Source of the DNA: Streptomyces sp. TN58
GTDB taxonomy: Bacteria > Actinomycetota > Actinomycetes > Streptomycetales > Streptomycetaceae
Length of the DNA: 64,000 nucleotides
Direction of reading: 5' to 3'
NCBI RefSeq assembly: GCF_001941845.1
Contig: NZ_CP018870.1
Location: 5,742,001-5,806,000 of the forward strand
Shown: positions 17,762 through 27,286 of the stretch, piece by piece
Numbering within the stretch: the first letter of the stretch is position 1
Layout of the letters: every line of letters starts with the position of its first letter
Made by a program: the position numbers and the translations under genes
The notes under the pieces: model-generated
What the model saw: the letters and a program-made list of their open reading frames with translations, nothing else
Told to the model about the DNA's origin: nothing
Databases searched by the model: none

Positions 17762-18424
17762 TCAGTGGATGATCCCGGTGCGCAGGGCCACGGCGACCAT
17801 TCCCGCGCGGTCACCGGTGCCCAGCTTGCGGGCGATACGGGCGAGGTGGGACTTGACGGTCAGGGCGGACAGGCCCATCGAGACGCCGATGGCCTTGTTG
17901 GACTGGCCCTCCGCGACGAGGCGCAGGACCTCGACCTCGCGGCCGGAGAGCTCGCGGTAGCCGCCCGGGTGGCTCGGGGCACCCGGGGGGCGGCGGTGCA
18001 TACGGGCGGCGGCTGCGCCGATGGGGGCGGCGCCGGGCCGGGTGGGGAGCCCGATGTTGGTCCGCGTGCCGGTGACGACGTAGCCCTTCACGCCGCCCGC
18101 GAGGGCGTTGCGCACGGCGCCGATGTCGTCGGCGGCGGACAGGGCCAGGCCGTTGGGCCAGCCTGCGGCACGGGTCTCGGAGAGCAGGGTGAGACCGGAA
18201 CCGTCGGGCAGGTGCACGTCGGCCACGCAGATGTCGCGCGGGCTGCCGACGCGGGGGCGGGCCTCCGCGATGGACGACGCCTCGATGACGTCACGCACGC
18301 CGAGGGCCCACAGATGGCGGGTCACGGTGGAGCGGACGCGCGGGTCGGCCACGACGACCATGGCGGTCGGCTTGTTCGGGCGGTAGGCGACCAGGCTTGC
18401 GGGCTGCTCGAGAAGAACGGACAC
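17762..18424 (-). CDS. whiI: WhiI, orphan atypical response regulator for sporulation
   Basis: A 220-residue protein with an N-terminal receiver-like domain and a C-terminal LuxR-type helix-turn-helix (LSGREVEVLRLVAEGQSNKAIG). The receiver keeps D27 and D69 (ICVADVHLPDG), but the acidic pair is incomplete (VVADPR) and the usual Lys after GYVV is absent (GYVVTGT). This matches S. coelicolor WhiI, in which D27 and D69 were studied (from memory). WhiI is needed for maturation of aerial hyphae into spores and acts with BldM as a heterodimer. No histidine kinase is adjacent. The upstream region carries several TGATC palindromes. Confidence 0.93.
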   Translation of the reverse strand: MSVLLEQPASLVAYRPNKPTAMVVVADPRVRSTVTRHLWALGVRDVIEASSIAEARPRVGSPRDICVADVHLPDGSGLTLLSETRAAGWPNGLALSAADDIGAVRNALAGGVKGYVVTGTRTNIGLPTRPGAAPIGAAAARMHRRPPGAPSHPGGYRELSGREVEVLRLVAEGQSNKAIGVSMGLSALTVKSHLARIARKLGTGDRAGMVAVALRTGIIH

Positions 18425-18535
18425 CTAGGCCTCCTGGGGGAGTGGCGGGACGGCCGGCTCGGGGAAGGAAGCCGGTGCGAACCGTGCGGATGGTCACTGA
18501 CTCCTTCGGCACGTCACCCGCCCGGCTTTAGGGAA

Positions 18536-18599
18536 TGATCACGATTTGGTGAGTAACAATTCGGGCAATTCGGACACGTGATCGATCATCGGGTGATCA
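18536..18599 (-). promoter_or_regulatory. Palindrome-rich upstream region of whiI
   Basis: Three related palindromes occur in 64 bases: TGATCA at 18536-18541, TGATCGATCA at 18579-18588 and TGATCA at 18594-18599. Between them is a direct repeat of CAATTCGG (18557-18564 and 18566-18573). The segment is much AT-richer than the flanks and lies about 110-175 bases upstream of the whiI start. It probably holds the whiI promoter and binding sites for developmental regulators; which protein binds is not visible. Confidence 0.55.
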
Positions 18600-18701
18600 G
18601 AAGCCCACAACGGGCGCCGGGATGTGATCGCGGTTGCGGACCTCGACCGGCCGTTCCCCCCGCGGACGCGGCCGCACCGCCCCGGCCGTACACTCCCGCG
18701 C

Positions 18702-19358
18702 CTACGGGTGGTGCGGACCGCGGCGCTGGGGCAGGGAGACCACGCCCGTCGCCGTGTCCGTCGGGCCCACCGGCGGCAGTCCCGCGATCTGGCAGATCAG
18801 CTCGCACCAGGCCGACAGGTGCGCCGCGGTGTCCGGGACCCCGCCCACACCCTCGCGCGGCGTCCACGAGGCCCGGATCTCGATCTGCGTCGCGGGCCGC
18901 CGCTCCGCGAGCCCGCCGAAGTAGTGCGAGCCCGCCATGGTCACCGTCCCGCTCGCCTCGCCGTAGGCCAGCCCGCGCGCTTCCAGGGCCCCCGTCAGCC
19001 AGGACCAGCACACCTCCGGCAGCAGCGGATCGGCGGCCATCTCGGGCTCCAGCTCCGCGCGTACGAGCGTCACCAGCCGGAAGGTGCCGTGCCAGGCGTC
19101 GTGCCCGGCCGGGTCGTGGAGCAGGATCAGCCGGCCGTCGGCCAGGTCGTCCTCCCCGTCCACCACCGCGGCCTCCAGCGCGTAGGCGTACGGCGCCAGC
19201 CGCTGGGGCGGCTTCGTGGGGTCGATCTCGACCCCCGGACGCAGCCGGGCCTTCTTCAAACCCTCGACCGCCCGGCGGAACGGGAGTGGGACGGAGCTCT
19301 CCTTCGCACTGTCCGTACCGTCGGCGCCATCTGAAAATCGTCCCTGAGCCGCAGCCAT
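18702..19358 (-). CDS. DUF3000 family protein
   Basis: A 218-residue soluble protein whose pattern (PLPFRRAVEGLKKARLRPGVEI, then WSWLTGALEARGLAY and AGLPPVGP) matches the conserved actinobacterial DUF3000 family of unknown function. ATG 19358 is chosen because the conserved part begins soon after it; longer in-frame extensions run antisense into hemE. There is no signal peptide or membrane segment. It is divergent from hemE across 91 bases, an arrangement I recall as conserved in Streptomyces. Confidence 0.85.
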   Translation of the reverse strand: MAAAQGRFSDGADGTDSAKESSVPLPFRRAVEGLKKARLRPGVEIDPTKPPQRLAPYAYALEAAVVDGEDDLADGRLILLHDPAGHDAWHGTFRLVTLVRAELEPEMAADPLLPEVCWSWLTGALEARGLAYGEASGTVTMAGSHYFGGLAERRPATQIEIRASWTPREGVGGVPDTAAHLSAWCELICQIAGLPPVGPTDTATGVVSLPQRRGPHHP

Positions 19359-19449
19359 GCGGGGAAGACTAGGCGGTATGTGAGCCCGTACGGCGCAGGG
19401 ACACCCGCGCCGGGCCGGGCACTTCTTCATACGTGCGAAGATTTGGGTC

Positions 19450-20514
19450 GTGAGCGCCAACGACAGCCCCCAGGGCCAGCCGAGCCAGACGTACGATTCC
19501 GCCTTCCTGAAGGCGTGCCGGCGTGAGCCGGTGCCGCACACGCCGGTGTGGTTCATGCGGCAGGCCGGACGCTCCCTCCCCGAGTACCGAAAGGTCCGCG
19601 AGGGCACCGCGATGCTGGAGTCCTGCATGCGGCCCGACCTGGTCACCGAGATCACCATGCAGCCGGTGCGGCGCCACAACGTCGACGCGGCGATCTTCTT
19701 CTCCGACATCGTGGTCCCGCTCAAGGCCATCGGCGTCGACCTGGACATCAAGCCGGGCGTCGGCCCCGTCGTCGCCCAGCCGATCCGCCGCCGCGAGGAC
19801 CTCGCACAGCTGCGCGACCTCACCCCTGAGGACGTCCGCTACGTCACCGAGGCGATCGGCATGCTCACGGGTGAACTGGGCGCCACGCCGTTGATCGGTT
19901 TCGCGGGCGCGCCTTTCACCCTCGCGAGCTACCTCGTCGAGGGCGGCCCCTCGAAGAACCACGAGCACACCAAGGCCCTCATGTACGGGGACCCGCAGCT
20001 CTGGGCCGACCTGCTGGACCGCCTCGCGGACATCACCTCCGCCTTCCTGAAGGTCCAGATCGAGGCCGGCGCCTCCGCGGTCCAGCTCTTCGACTCCTGG
20101 GTCGGCGCGCTCGCCCCGGCGGACTACCGCCGCTCCGTCATGCCCGCCTCGGCGAAGGTCCTGGAGTCCGTCGCCTCCTACGGGGTCCCCCGGATCCACT
20201 TCGGTGTGGGCACGGGCGAGCTCCTCGGCCTGATGGGCGAGGCCGGCGCGGACGTCGTGGGCGTCGACTACCGCGTCGCACTCGACGAGGCCGCCCGCCG
20301 GGTCGGCCCGGGCAAGGCACTCCAGGGCAACCTGGACCCGGCCGTGCTCTTCTCCACCACCGAGGCGGTCGAGGCCAAGGCGGACGAGGTCCTCGCGGCC
20401 GCCGCCGGCCTGGAGGGCCACGTCTTCAACCTCGGCCACGGCGTCCTCCCGACGACCGACCCCGAGGCGCTGACCCGCCTGGTGGACTACGTCCACACCA
20501 AGACGGCCCGCTGA
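19450..20514 (+). CDS. hemE: Uroporphyrinogen decarboxylase
   Basis: A 354-residue enzyme that removes four carboxyl groups from uroporphyrinogen III to give coproporphyrinogen III. The two family signatures are present: [16 protein letters not shown] near residue 32 and [17 protein letters not shown] near residue 150. GTG 19450 is the start, without a clear Shine-Dalgarno sequence. With hemY and hemQ 3-5 kb downstream it fits the coproporphyrin-dependent heme route of Gram-positive bacteria. A strong hairpin follows the stop. Confidence 0.96.
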   Translation: MSANDSPQGQPSQTYDSAFLKACRREPVPHTPVWFMRQAGRSLPEYRKVREGTAMLESCMRPDLVTEITMQPVRRHNVDAAIFFSDIVVPLKAIGVDLDIKPGVGPVVAQPIRRREDLAQLRDLTPEDVRYVTEAIGMLTGELGATPLIGFAGAPFTLASYLVEGGPSKNHEHTKALMYGDPQLWADLLDRLADITSAFLKVQIEAGASAVQLFDSWVGALAPADYRRSVMPASAKVLESVASYGVPRIHFGVGTGELLGLMGEAGADVVGVDYRVALDEAARRVGPGKALQGNLDPAVLFSTTEAVEAKADEVLAAAAGLEGHVFNLGHGVLPTTDPEALTRLVDYVHTKTAR

Positions 20515-20532
20515 GGACCGGCCCTTGCGCAC

Positions 20533-20558
20533 CGCCCCCACCGCCGCCGGTGGGGGCG
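20533..20558. terminator. Bidirectional terminator hairpin after hemE
   Basis: A perfect 11-bp stem CGCCCCCACCG / CGGTGGGGGCG (20533-20543 with 20548-20558) and a 4-base loop, between the convergent hemE and flavoprotein genes. Confidence 0.8.
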
Positions 20559-20562
20559 ACGG

Positions 20563-21945
20563 TCAGACGCCCGCCGCGCGGACCGCTGAGACCGCTTTGC
20601 GGGCCGCCACCAGCACCGGGTCCCAGACCGGCGAGAACGGCGGCGCGTAGCCGAGGTCGAGCGAGACCACCTGCTCCACCGTCATGCCCGCCGTGAGCGC
20701 CACCGCCGCCACGTCCACCCGCTTCGCGGAGCCCGCGCCGCCGACGATCTGCACGCCGAGGAGCCGGCCCGTACGGCGCTCCGCCAGCATCTTCACCGTC
20801 ATCTCCGCCGCGCCCGGGTAGTAGCCCGCCGTGTTGGTGGAGGTGACGGCGGCCGTCACGAAGCGCAGGCCCGCCTCCAGCGCGTCCCGCTCGCGCAGCC
20901 CCGTACGGGCGATCTCCAGATCGCAGACCTTGCTGACCGCCGTGCCGACCACCCCCGGGAAGGTCGCGTAGCCGCCGCCCACGCCCGAGCCGATGACCTG
21001 GCCGTGCTTGTTGGCGTGGGTGCCCAGCGGGACGTGCCGGGTGCGGCCCGCGACCAGGTCGAGGACCTCCACACAGTCGCCGCCCGCCCAGACGTTCCCG
21101 TGGCCGCGCACACGCATCGACAGGTCCGTGAGGATCCCGCCCGAGGGGCCGAGCGGGAGGCCGGCGGCGCGGGCCAGCGCTGTCCGCGGTTCCACGCCGA
21201 TGCCGAGCACCACCACGTCCGCCGGGTACTCCCCGCCGGCCCCGGTGGCCACCGCCCGGGCCCGGCCCTCCTCGTCGGTGAGGATCCCGGTGACCTCGGC
21301 GCGCGCCACCGTACGGATCCCCAGACGGTTCATCGCGGTGTGCACCAGACCGCCCATGTCGGGGTCCAGCGTGGCCATCGGCTGCTCGCCCCGGTGCAGG
21401 ACGGTCACCTCGTAGCCCCGCAGCACCAGGGCCTCGGCCATCTCCACACCGATGTAGCCGGCGCCGACCACGACCGCCCGCCGGCCCCGCGTACGCTCCA
21501 GCGATTCCATGAGGCGCCGGCCGTCGTCGAGGGTCTGGATGCCGTGCACCCCCTGCGCCCCGATGCCGGGCAGGCGCGGGCGGACGGGCCGGGCGCCCAT
21601 GGCCAGGACGAGCTTGTCGTAGTGCGTCCAGGATTCGAATCCACTGTCCAGATCGCGGGCGCGCACCCTGGATCCCGGCAGATCGAGTTCCACCACCTCG
21701 GTGCGGGTGCGCACGTCGATGTCCCGTGCGCGGTGCTCCTCGGGGGTGCGGGCGATCAGGTCGTCGCGCTCGGCGACCAGACCGCCGACCCAGTAGGGGA
21801 TGCCGCAGGCCGAGTAGGAGGTGAAGCGGCCTCGCTCGAAGGCGACGATCTCCAGCTCCCGAGGCCCCTTCAGCCTGCGGGCCTGCGACGCGGCGGACAT
21901 CCCCGCCGCGTCGCCCCCGACCACCACCAGTCGTTCCGTCGCCAT
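20563..21945 (-). CDS. FAD-dependent pyridine nucleotide-disulfide oxidoreductase, CoA-disulfide-reductase-like
   Basis: A 460-residue flavoprotein. The N-terminal FAD motif is VVVGGDAAGMSAASQAR, the single redox Cys is C47 in TSYSACGIPYWVGG, the NAD(P)H motif is VVVGAGYIGVEMAEAL, and a dimerisation domain closes the chain. The SxxCGxPY context is that of coenzyme A-disulfide reductases and related NADH oxidases or persulfide reductases. In mycothiol-producing actinomycetes a CoA-disulfide role is uncertain. ATG 21945 begins exactly before the FAD motif. It is monocistronic and reads toward hemE. Confidence 0.88.
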   Translation of the reverse strand: MATERLVVVGGDAAGMSAASQARRLKGPRELEIVAFERGRFTSYSACGIPYWVGGLVAERDDLIARTPEEHRARDIDVRTRTEVVELDLPGSRVRARDLDSGFESWTHYDKLVLAMGARPVRPRLPGIGAQGVHGIQTLDDGRRLMESLERTRGRRAVVVGAGYIGVEMAEALVLRGYEVTVLHRGEQPMATLDPDMGGLVHTAMNRLGIRTVARAEVTGILTDEEGRARAVATGAGGEYPADVVVLGIGVEPRTALARAAGLPLGPSGGILTDLSMRVRGHGNVWAGGDCVEVLDLVAGRTRHVPLGTHANKHGQVIGSGVGGGYATFPGVVGTAVSKVCDLEIARTGLRERDALEAGLRFVTAAVTSTNTAGYYPGAAEMTVKMLAERRTGRLLGVQIVGGAGSAKRVDVAAVALTAGMTVEQVVSLDLGYAPPFSPVWDPVLVAARKAVSAVRAAGV

Positions 21946-22004
21946 CGCCCCTACCGCCCCTTCACCACCGTCGAGTGGTGAACACGCTACGGGCGAAGGC
22001 GGGT

Positions 22005-23045
22005 TCAGTCCCGCACGCCGTCCTCGGTGTCCGCGGCCGGGGCCGCGGCCGCAGTGGGGGCGGTGGCCGGGGCGGGAGGCGTCTGCCGCGCCGCGGGCAC
22101 CGGCAGCCGCTTCGGCGTCAGGCCCGTCTTCGGGCGCGCCGGACGCCACCGCCGGTACGCCCGGACCAGCAGCACCACCACGGCGGCCGTCGCCAGGAAG
22201 GGCAGCAACGCGCCCAGCGCCGCCAGCAGATAGCGCAGGATCTTCGTGAAGATCTCCCATCCGCCGCTCAGCGCACTGAGGAAGGTGGGCTCCTTCTTCT
22301 CCTTCTTCTTCTCCACCACGGGGGGCGCCGGTTCCGAGACCTCCAGCGTGATGGTGCCCATCGAGGTCTTGTCCTTCAGCGCCGTCTGCTGCGCCAGCAG
22401 CGACTCCAGGTCCGACTGACGCCGGCTCAGCTCGCTCTCCAGCATCACCACCTCGCTCAGCGCCGTGGCCTTGCCCATCATCTCCCGCACCCGCGCCACG
22501 CTCGCCTGCTGCGAGGAGACGCGGCTGTCGATGTCGGCGACCTTCTCGGTGACGTCCTGCGCCTCGACCTTGCGGTGCAGCAGCTTCCCGCTGCCCTCCA
22601 TGGCGCCGAGTACGGCGTCGTAGTGCTCGCCCGGCACCCGCAGGGTGACGGTCGACGTCATCCGGCCGTTCTCGCCGCGCTTGGTCGACTCGTTGCCGAC
22701 GTAGCCGCCCGCGCCGTCCGCCGCGCCACGGGCCGCGGCGAGCGTCTTCTGGACGTCCGACGTCTCGATCCCGAGCGTCGCCGTGCGGATGACGTTCGGG
22801 CGGACCGTGACCGGCGCCCCGTCGGTCCTGCCCGCCGCCCCCGCCGAGCCCGCCGCCCCCGCCGAACCCGCCGGGGCCGGGGCCGCCGCGGAGCCCGCCG
22901 CCCCCTCCCGGGCCTTGGAGTCCGCCGCGGGCGGCCGGGCCGCCGTGTCGCTCGCGGAGTTCTGCCCGTCCGCACCGCAGCCGGTGAGCGTGAGAGCCCC
23001 GGCCAGGGAGAGGGCCGCCAGGGCCGCCGCCGCATGAGCACGCAT
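22005..23045 (-). CDS. DUF4349 lipoprotein with C-terminal membrane helix
   Basis: A 346-residue envelope protein. A lipoprotein signal ends in lipobox LTGC, followed by a Gly/Ala/Ser-rich linker containing the repeat GSAGAAGSAGAAG. The DUF4349 core (VTVRPNVIRTATLGIE to TLEVSEP) includes a predicted coiled coil (about 180-225, VTEKVADIDSRVSSQQASVARV). A membrane helix (about 275-300, LLAALGALLPFLATAAVVVLLV) and a Pro/Ala-rich tail close it. ATG 23045 has GGGGG 8 bases upstream. Function is unknown; the lipid anchor plus TM helix suggests an envelope-spanning structural role. It is divergent from hemY. Confidence 0.85.
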   Translation of the reverse strand: MRAHAAAALAALSLAGALTLTGCGADGQNSASDTAARPPAADSKAREGAAGSAAAPAPAGSAGAAGSAGAAGRTDGAPVTVRPNVIRTATLGIETSDVQKTLAAARGAADGAGGYVGNESTKRGENGRMTSTVTLRVPGEHYDAVLGAMEGSGKLLHRKVEAQDVTEKVADIDSRVSSQQASVARVREMMGKATALSEVVMLESELSRRQSDLESLLAQQTALKDKTSMGTITLEVSEPAPPVVEKKKEKKEPTFLSALSGGWEIFTKILRYLLAALGALLPFLATAAVVVLLVRAYRRWRPARPKTGLTPKRLPVPAARQTPPAPATAPTAAAAPAADTEDGVRD

Positions 23046-23177
23046 CTTGTAAACCCCCGATGATCGGCTGCTGTTGCCGTTTCGACGTACAGGGTGCCGC
23101 CCCGGGTTTCGCACGGGCGGTTCCGGGCCGGTAGCGATGAGGTCACGGTCCGGCCTCGGAGATCGGTCTGAGACGAT

Positions 23178-24683
23178 GTGTCCATGCACGAAGCGGACAT
23201 GCGTACGGATCGGCCGGCGAGCCCCACCCGGTCCAGCGGCTCCCCGGCCCACGTCGTCGTCATCGGCGGCGGCATCGCGGGCCTCGCCGCGGCCCACCGG
23301 CTGCTCGCCGAAGGCGCCCGCGTCACGCTGCTGGAGGCCGGACCGAGGCTCGGCGGCAAGCTCCACTCCGGCGAACTCGCGGGCGCCCCCGTCGACCTCG
23401 GCGCCGAGTCCATGCTCGCCCGCCGCCCCGAGGCCGTGGCCCTCGCCGAGGCCGTCGGCCTGGCCGACGCCGTGCAGCCGCCCGCCACCGCCACCGCCCA
23501 CCTGTGGACCCGCGGCGCGCTGCGGCCGATGCCCCGCGGCCATGTCATGGGCGTCCCCGGCGACCTCGGACCGCTCGCCGCCTCCGGGGTCCTCTCCGCC
23601 GAGGGCCTGGCCCGCATCGAGGCCGAGCGGACACTGCCCCCCACCGAGATCGGCGAGGACGTCGCCGTCGGGGAGTACGTGGCCGCCCGCCTCGGCCGCG
23701 AGGTCGTCGACCGGCTCGTCGAACCCCTGCTCGGCGGGGTGTACGCGGGCGACGCCTACCGCATCTCCATGCGGGCCGCCGTACCGCAGCTCTTCGAGGC
23801 CGCCCGCACCCACTCCCTGCTGCGCGACGGCGTACGGGAGATCCAGCGCACCACGCAGAGCCTGCCCCAGCAGGCCGGCCCCGTCTTCGCCGGCATCGAC
23901 GGCGGCATCGGGCGGCTCCCGCTCGCCGTGGCCGACGCCTGCCGTGCGGCCGGAGCGCGCATCGTCACCGGCGCCCCCGTCCGCGAGGTCCTTCGTACGG
24001 CTGAAGGCTGGCGCGTGGCCGCCGCCGAGGAGACCGTCGACGCGGACGGCGTCGTCCTGGCCGTCCCGGCCGGACCCGCGGCCCGGCTGCTGGACACCCT
24101 CGCACCGGCCGCCGCCGCCGAACTGCGCCAGGTCGAGTACGCCTCCATGGCGCTGGTCACCATGGCCTTCCGGCGCGCCGACCTGCCCGAGGCCGTCTCC
24201 GGCGGCGGCGCCAGCGGCTTCCTCGTACCGCCCGTCGACGGCCGGACCATCAAGGCGTCCACCTTCTCCAGCAACAAGTGGGCCTGGGCCGCCGCCGACC
24301 CCGACCTCTTCCTGCTGCGCACCTCCGTCGGCCGGTACGCCGACGAACGGGACCTGGAGCGCGAGGACGGCGAACTCGTCGACGTGTCCCTCGCCGACCT
24401 CGGCGAGGCCGTCGGACTGACCGCCCGTCCCGTCGACTCCACCGTCACCCGCTGGCACGGCGGGCTGCCCCAGTACCCGGTCGGCCACCTCGGCCGGGTC
24501 GCCCGGATCCGCGGCGCCGTCGACGCCCTGCCCGGCCTCGCCGTGTGCGGCGCCCTCTACGACGGCGTGGGCATCCCGGCCTGCGTCGCGAGCGCCGGCC
24601 GGGCCGCGGACACGGTCATGGCCGCGCTCGCCGCGCGTACGGCACCCCTGGCGCGGACCACTGATCAGCGCACGGGACAATAG
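23178..24683 (+). CDS. hemY: Coproporphyrinogen III oxidase, HemY/CgoX type
   Basis: A 501-residue FAD enzyme. The dinucleotide motif is [17 protein letters not shown] with [14 protein letters not shown], and the C-terminal FAD contact is [18 protein letters not shown]. It oxidises coproporphyrinogen III to coproporphyrin III in the coproporphyrin-dependent pathway, inferred from the adjacent hemQ four bases downstream. GTG 23178 is used; ATG 23184 is equally possible and neither has a good ribosome site. In Streptomyces this gene is often annotated as protoporphyrinogen oxidase (hemG). Confidence 0.93.
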   Translation: MSMHEADMRTDRPASPTRSSGSPAHVVVIGGGIAGLAAAHRLLAEGARVTLLEAGPRLGGKLHSGELAGAPVDLGAESMLARRPEAVALAEAVGLADAVQPPATATAHLWTRGALRPMPRGHVMGVPGDLGPLAASGVLSAEGLARIEAERTLPPTEIGEDVAVGEYVAARLGREVVDRLVEPLLGGVYAGDAYRISMRAAVPQLFEAARTHSLLRDGVREIQRTTQSLPQQAGPVFAGIDGGIGRLPLAVADACRAAGARIVTGAPVREVLRTAEGWRVAAAEETVDADGVVLAVPAGPAARLLDTLAPAAAAELRQVEYASMALVTMAFRRADLPEAVSGGGASGFLVPPVDGRTIKASTFSSNKWAWAAADPDLFLLRTSVGRYADERDLEREDGELVDVSLADLGEAVGLTARPVDSTVTRWHGGLPQYPVGHLGRVARIRGAVDALPGLAVCGALYDGVGIPACVASAGRAADTVMAALAARTAPLARTTDQRTGQ

Positions 24684-24687
24684 GCAC

Positions 24688-25401
24688 ATGACTGCACCAG
24701 AGAAGATTCCCAACGCGGGGAAGAAGGCGAAGGACCTCAACGAGGTCATCCGCTACACCCTGTGGTCCGTCTTCAAGCTGAAGGACGTCCTGCCGGAGGA
24801 CCGCGCCGGTTTCGCCGACGAGGTCCAGGAGCTGTTCGACCAGCTGGCCGCCAAGGACATCACCGTCCGCGGCACCTATGACGTCTCCGGCCTGCGCGCC
24901 GACGCCGACATCATGATCTGGTGGCACGCGGAGACCGCGGACGAGCTGCAGACCGCGTACAACCTGTTCCGCCGCACCAAGCTGGGCCGCGCGATGGAGC
25001 CGGTGTGGTCGAACATGGCCCTGCACCGCCCGGCCGAGTTCAACAAGTCGCACATCCCCGCCTTCCTGGCCGACGAGGTCGCCCGCGACTACGTCAGCGT
25101 GTACCCCTTCGTCCGCAGCTACGACTGGTACCTGCTGCCCGACGAGGACCGCCGCCGCATGCTCGCCGACCACGGCAAGATGGCCCGCGGCTACCCCGAC
25201 GTGCGCGCCAACACCGTCGCCTCCTTCTCGCTGGGCGACTACGAGTGGCTGCTGGCCTTCGAGGCGGACGAGCTGTACCGCATCGTCGACCTCATGCGTC
25301 ACCTGCGTGCCTCCGAGGCCCGTATGCACGTCCGTGAAGAGGTGCCCTTCTACACCGGGCGCCGCAAGTCCGTCGCCGATCTGGTGGCCGGGCTCGCCTG
25401 A
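24688..25401 (+). CDS. hemQ: Coproheme decarboxylase (chlorite-dismutase family)
   Basis: A 237-residue protein that converts coproheme III to heme b using hydrogen peroxide. The catalytic Tyr is expected at Y139 ([14 protein letters not shown]), the distal His of actinobacterial forms at H122 (NKSHIPAF) and the proximal heme ligand at H162 (LADHGKM). Their spacing equals that of the Corynebacterium enzyme as I remember it (H118, Y135, H158). It starts 4 bases after the hemY stop, so the two genes form an operon. Confidence 0.95.
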   Translation: MTAPEKIPNAGKKAKDLNEVIRYTLWSVFKLKDVLPEDRAGFADEVQELFDQLAAKDITVRGTYDVSGLRADADIMIWWHAETADELQTAYNLFRRTKLGRAMEPVWSNMALHRPAEFNKSHIPAFLADEVARDYVSVYPFVRSYDWYLLPDEDRRRMLADHGKMARGYPDVRANTVASFSLGDYEWLLAFEADELYRIVDLMRHLRASEARMHVREEVPFYTGRRKSVADLVAGLA

Positions 25402-25449
25402 TACCTCCCCTGGGGGGAAGGACCGGAGGACGACCACACCGTCAGGTGA

Positions 25450-25474
25450 GTGCCTCCGGTGGATCGGGAGGCAC
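25450..25474. terminator. Terminator hairpin between hemQ and TAP-like hydrolase
   Basis: An 8-bp stem GTGCCTCC / GGAGGCAC (25450-25457 with 25467-25474) with a 9-base loop in the 114-base gap between two convergent genes. It may serve both strands. Confidence 0.55.
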
Positions 25475-25515
25475 AGCCCCCGAAACGACGCAGCCGGAGA
25501 CCCCGCCCCGGAAGT

Positions 25516-27183
25516 TCAGACGACCGGCGGCAGCAGCGCCCCGCGGGCGCCCGCCGCCCCGTCGTCCAGCGACACCGGTGCGGGCTCCGGATGCGGCGCA
25601 CAGCGGACACGCCACCCCGGGGTGGCGCCCGTCAGCAGATACCGCTCCACGTGCCGGTCCACGCACCCGTTGCGTCCGCCGGCCACACCGTGCGAGCCGG
25701 CCCCCGCCTCCGTCACCAGCGACGCCTGGGCCCCGAGCCGCCGCTGGAGCTCCAGGGCCCCCGGGTAGGGAGTCGCGCCGTCCCGCTCCGCCGCGACCAC
25801 GAGGGTCCGCGGCAGCCGCTCGGGCTGCGAGCCGACCGCCACCGGCGCCTGCCGGCCGCGCACCGGCCAGGAGGCGCACGGCAGGTTGAGGAAGGCGTTC
25901 GCCCAGGTCTCGAAGGGCGCCTCACGGGCCAGCTCGGTGTGGTCGCGGTCCCAGGTCCCCCAGTCCGCGGGCCACGGGGCGTCGTTGCACAGCACCGCCG
26001 TGTAGACGGCCGTCGCGTTCTCGGCCGCGGCCGCCGTGGCCGGGTCGGGGGCGGCCTGGGCGGCCAGCACCGAGGGATCGCCGCGCAGGAACGCCGCCAG
26101 GGCCGCCGCCCGGTCCGGCCAGACGTCGTCGTAGTACGCGGCCTGGAGGAAGGCGGCCCGCAGCTCGCCCGTCCCGACGGCCCCGCCGGCCGGGGTGCGG
26201 GCGACCGCGTCGCGGACCCGCTCGTAGGAGGCCCGCACGGCCGCGGGGGTGGCGCCGAGCCCGTACGTCGCGTGGTGGCGGGCGGCCCAGGCGCGGAAGT
26301 CGTGCCAGCGGGCCTCGAACCCGCGCGACTGGTCGAGCTGGTTGCGGTACCAGACGCGGCGCGGATCGGGATCGACCGCCGAGTCGAGAACCATCCGGCG
26401 GACGTGGCCCGGGTACAGGGTGGCGTAGACGGCGCCGAGGTAGGTGCCGTACGAGGCCCCCATGAAGGTCAGCTTCTCCTCGCCGAGCGCGGCGCGCAGC
26501 ACGTGCAGGTCACGGGCGTTGTCCGGGGTGGTGTAGTGCGGCAGGGCCGCCCCCGCCCGGAGCGCACAGCCGCGGGCGTACTCCCGGGCCTGCGCGAGGC
26601 GTCGCATCTTGTACGCGGCGGAGGGGCGGACCGGCTCCTGGGTGGGGCCCTGTGCGCGGGCGGCCGGCTCCCGGCAGGACAGCGGGGCGGAGCGCCCGAC
26701 TCCGCGCGGCGCGTAGCCGACGAGGTCGTAGGCGGCGGCGATCCGCTCCCAGCCGGGAAGCCCGGCGACCAGCGGGAAGTGCATTCCGGAGGCACCGGGG
26801 CCGCCGGGGTTGTGTACGAGCGCACCCTGGCGGGCGGCGTTCCCGGCCCCGGTGGCGGCGGCCCGGCTGACGGTGAGGGAGATCTGCGGGCCGTCGGGGC
26901 GGGCGTAGTCGAGCGGGACGCGCAGGGTGGCGCACCGGACGGTCGACGGCAGTGCCTCGGCGGCGGGGCAGGTACGGAAGTCCAGACCGGCGGCGCCACC
27001 GCCCCGGGAGGCGGCCGCGAGGGCGGCGCGGCGGGCGACGAGCGCGGCGCCGGCGCTGGCGGCGTCGGCGGTGGTGCCGGTGCCGGTGCCGGTGGTGTCG
27101 GTGTCGGCCGCGGCGGCGGGCGTGGACAGCGTGAGGAAGAAGGCGGCCACGACGGCTCCGTGGCGTGCGGTTCTGGTGCGCAT
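25516..27183 (-). CDS. Secreted tripeptidyl-aminopeptidase-like alpha/beta hydrolase
   Basis: A 555-residue exported hydrolase of the SlpD/SlpE/Tap group. A signal peptide (about residues 1-25, ending AAAADT) precedes a Thr/Gly/Ala-rich stretch. The catalytic Ser lies in FMGASYGTYLGA, the acid in VVAAERDGATPYPGA, and the His in GAGSHGVAGGRNGCVD; the C-terminal TAP-like domain carries the last two. Two Cys near the end (GGRNGCVD, WRVRCAP) may form a disulfide. Members release N-terminal tripeptides from proteins outside the cell. A perfect 15-bp hairpin begins 8 bases upstream of the ATG (27191-27225), so expression may depend on it. Confidence 0.88.
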   Translation of the reverse strand: MRTRTARHGAVVAAFFLTLSTPAAAADTDTTGTGTGTTADAASAGAALVARRAALAAASRGGGAAGLDFRTCPAAEALPSTVRCATLRVPLDYARPDGPQISLTVSRAAATGAGNAARQGALVHNPGGPGASGMHFPLVAGLPGWERIAAAYDLVGYAPRGVGRSAPLSCREPAARAQGPTQEPVRPSAAYKMRRLAQAREYARGCALRAGAALPHYTTPDNARDLHVLRAALGEEKLTFMGASYGTYLGAVYATLYPGHVRRMVLDSAVDPDPRRVWYRNQLDQSRGFEARWHDFRAWAARHHATYGLGATPAAVRASYERVRDAVARTPAGGAVGTGELRAAFLQAAYYDDVWPDRAAALAAFLRGDPSVLAAQAAPDPATAAAAENATAVYTAVLCNDAPWPADWGTWDRDHTELAREAPFETWANAFLNLPCASWPVRGRQAPVAVGSQPERLPRTLVVAAERDGATPYPGALELQRRLGAQASLVTEAGAGSHGVAGGRNGCVDRHVERYLLTGATPGWRVRCAPHPEPAPVSLDDGAAGARGALLPPVV

Positions 27184-27190
27184 GACGACC

Positions 27191-27225
27191 CCGGCCTCTC
27201 ATCGGATGAACCGATGAGAGGCCGG
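27191..27225 (-). terminator. Hairpin between TIGR04222 gene and TAP gene, abutting the start codon
   Basis: A perfect 15-bp stem CCGGCCTCTCATCGG / CCGATGAGAGGCCGG (27191-27205 with 27211-27225), 5-base loop. It is 60 bases beyond the stop of the upstream minus-strand gene and only 8 bases before the TAP-like start codon. It may be the terminator of the upstream operon, an operator, or a leader structure that masks the TAP ribosome site. Confidence 0.6.
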
Positions 27226-27286
27226 TGGTGCCGCGCTTGTAAAGGATCACCGGCCGGTGTCGGCGGCCGTGCCCCCGGTTGCCGTA

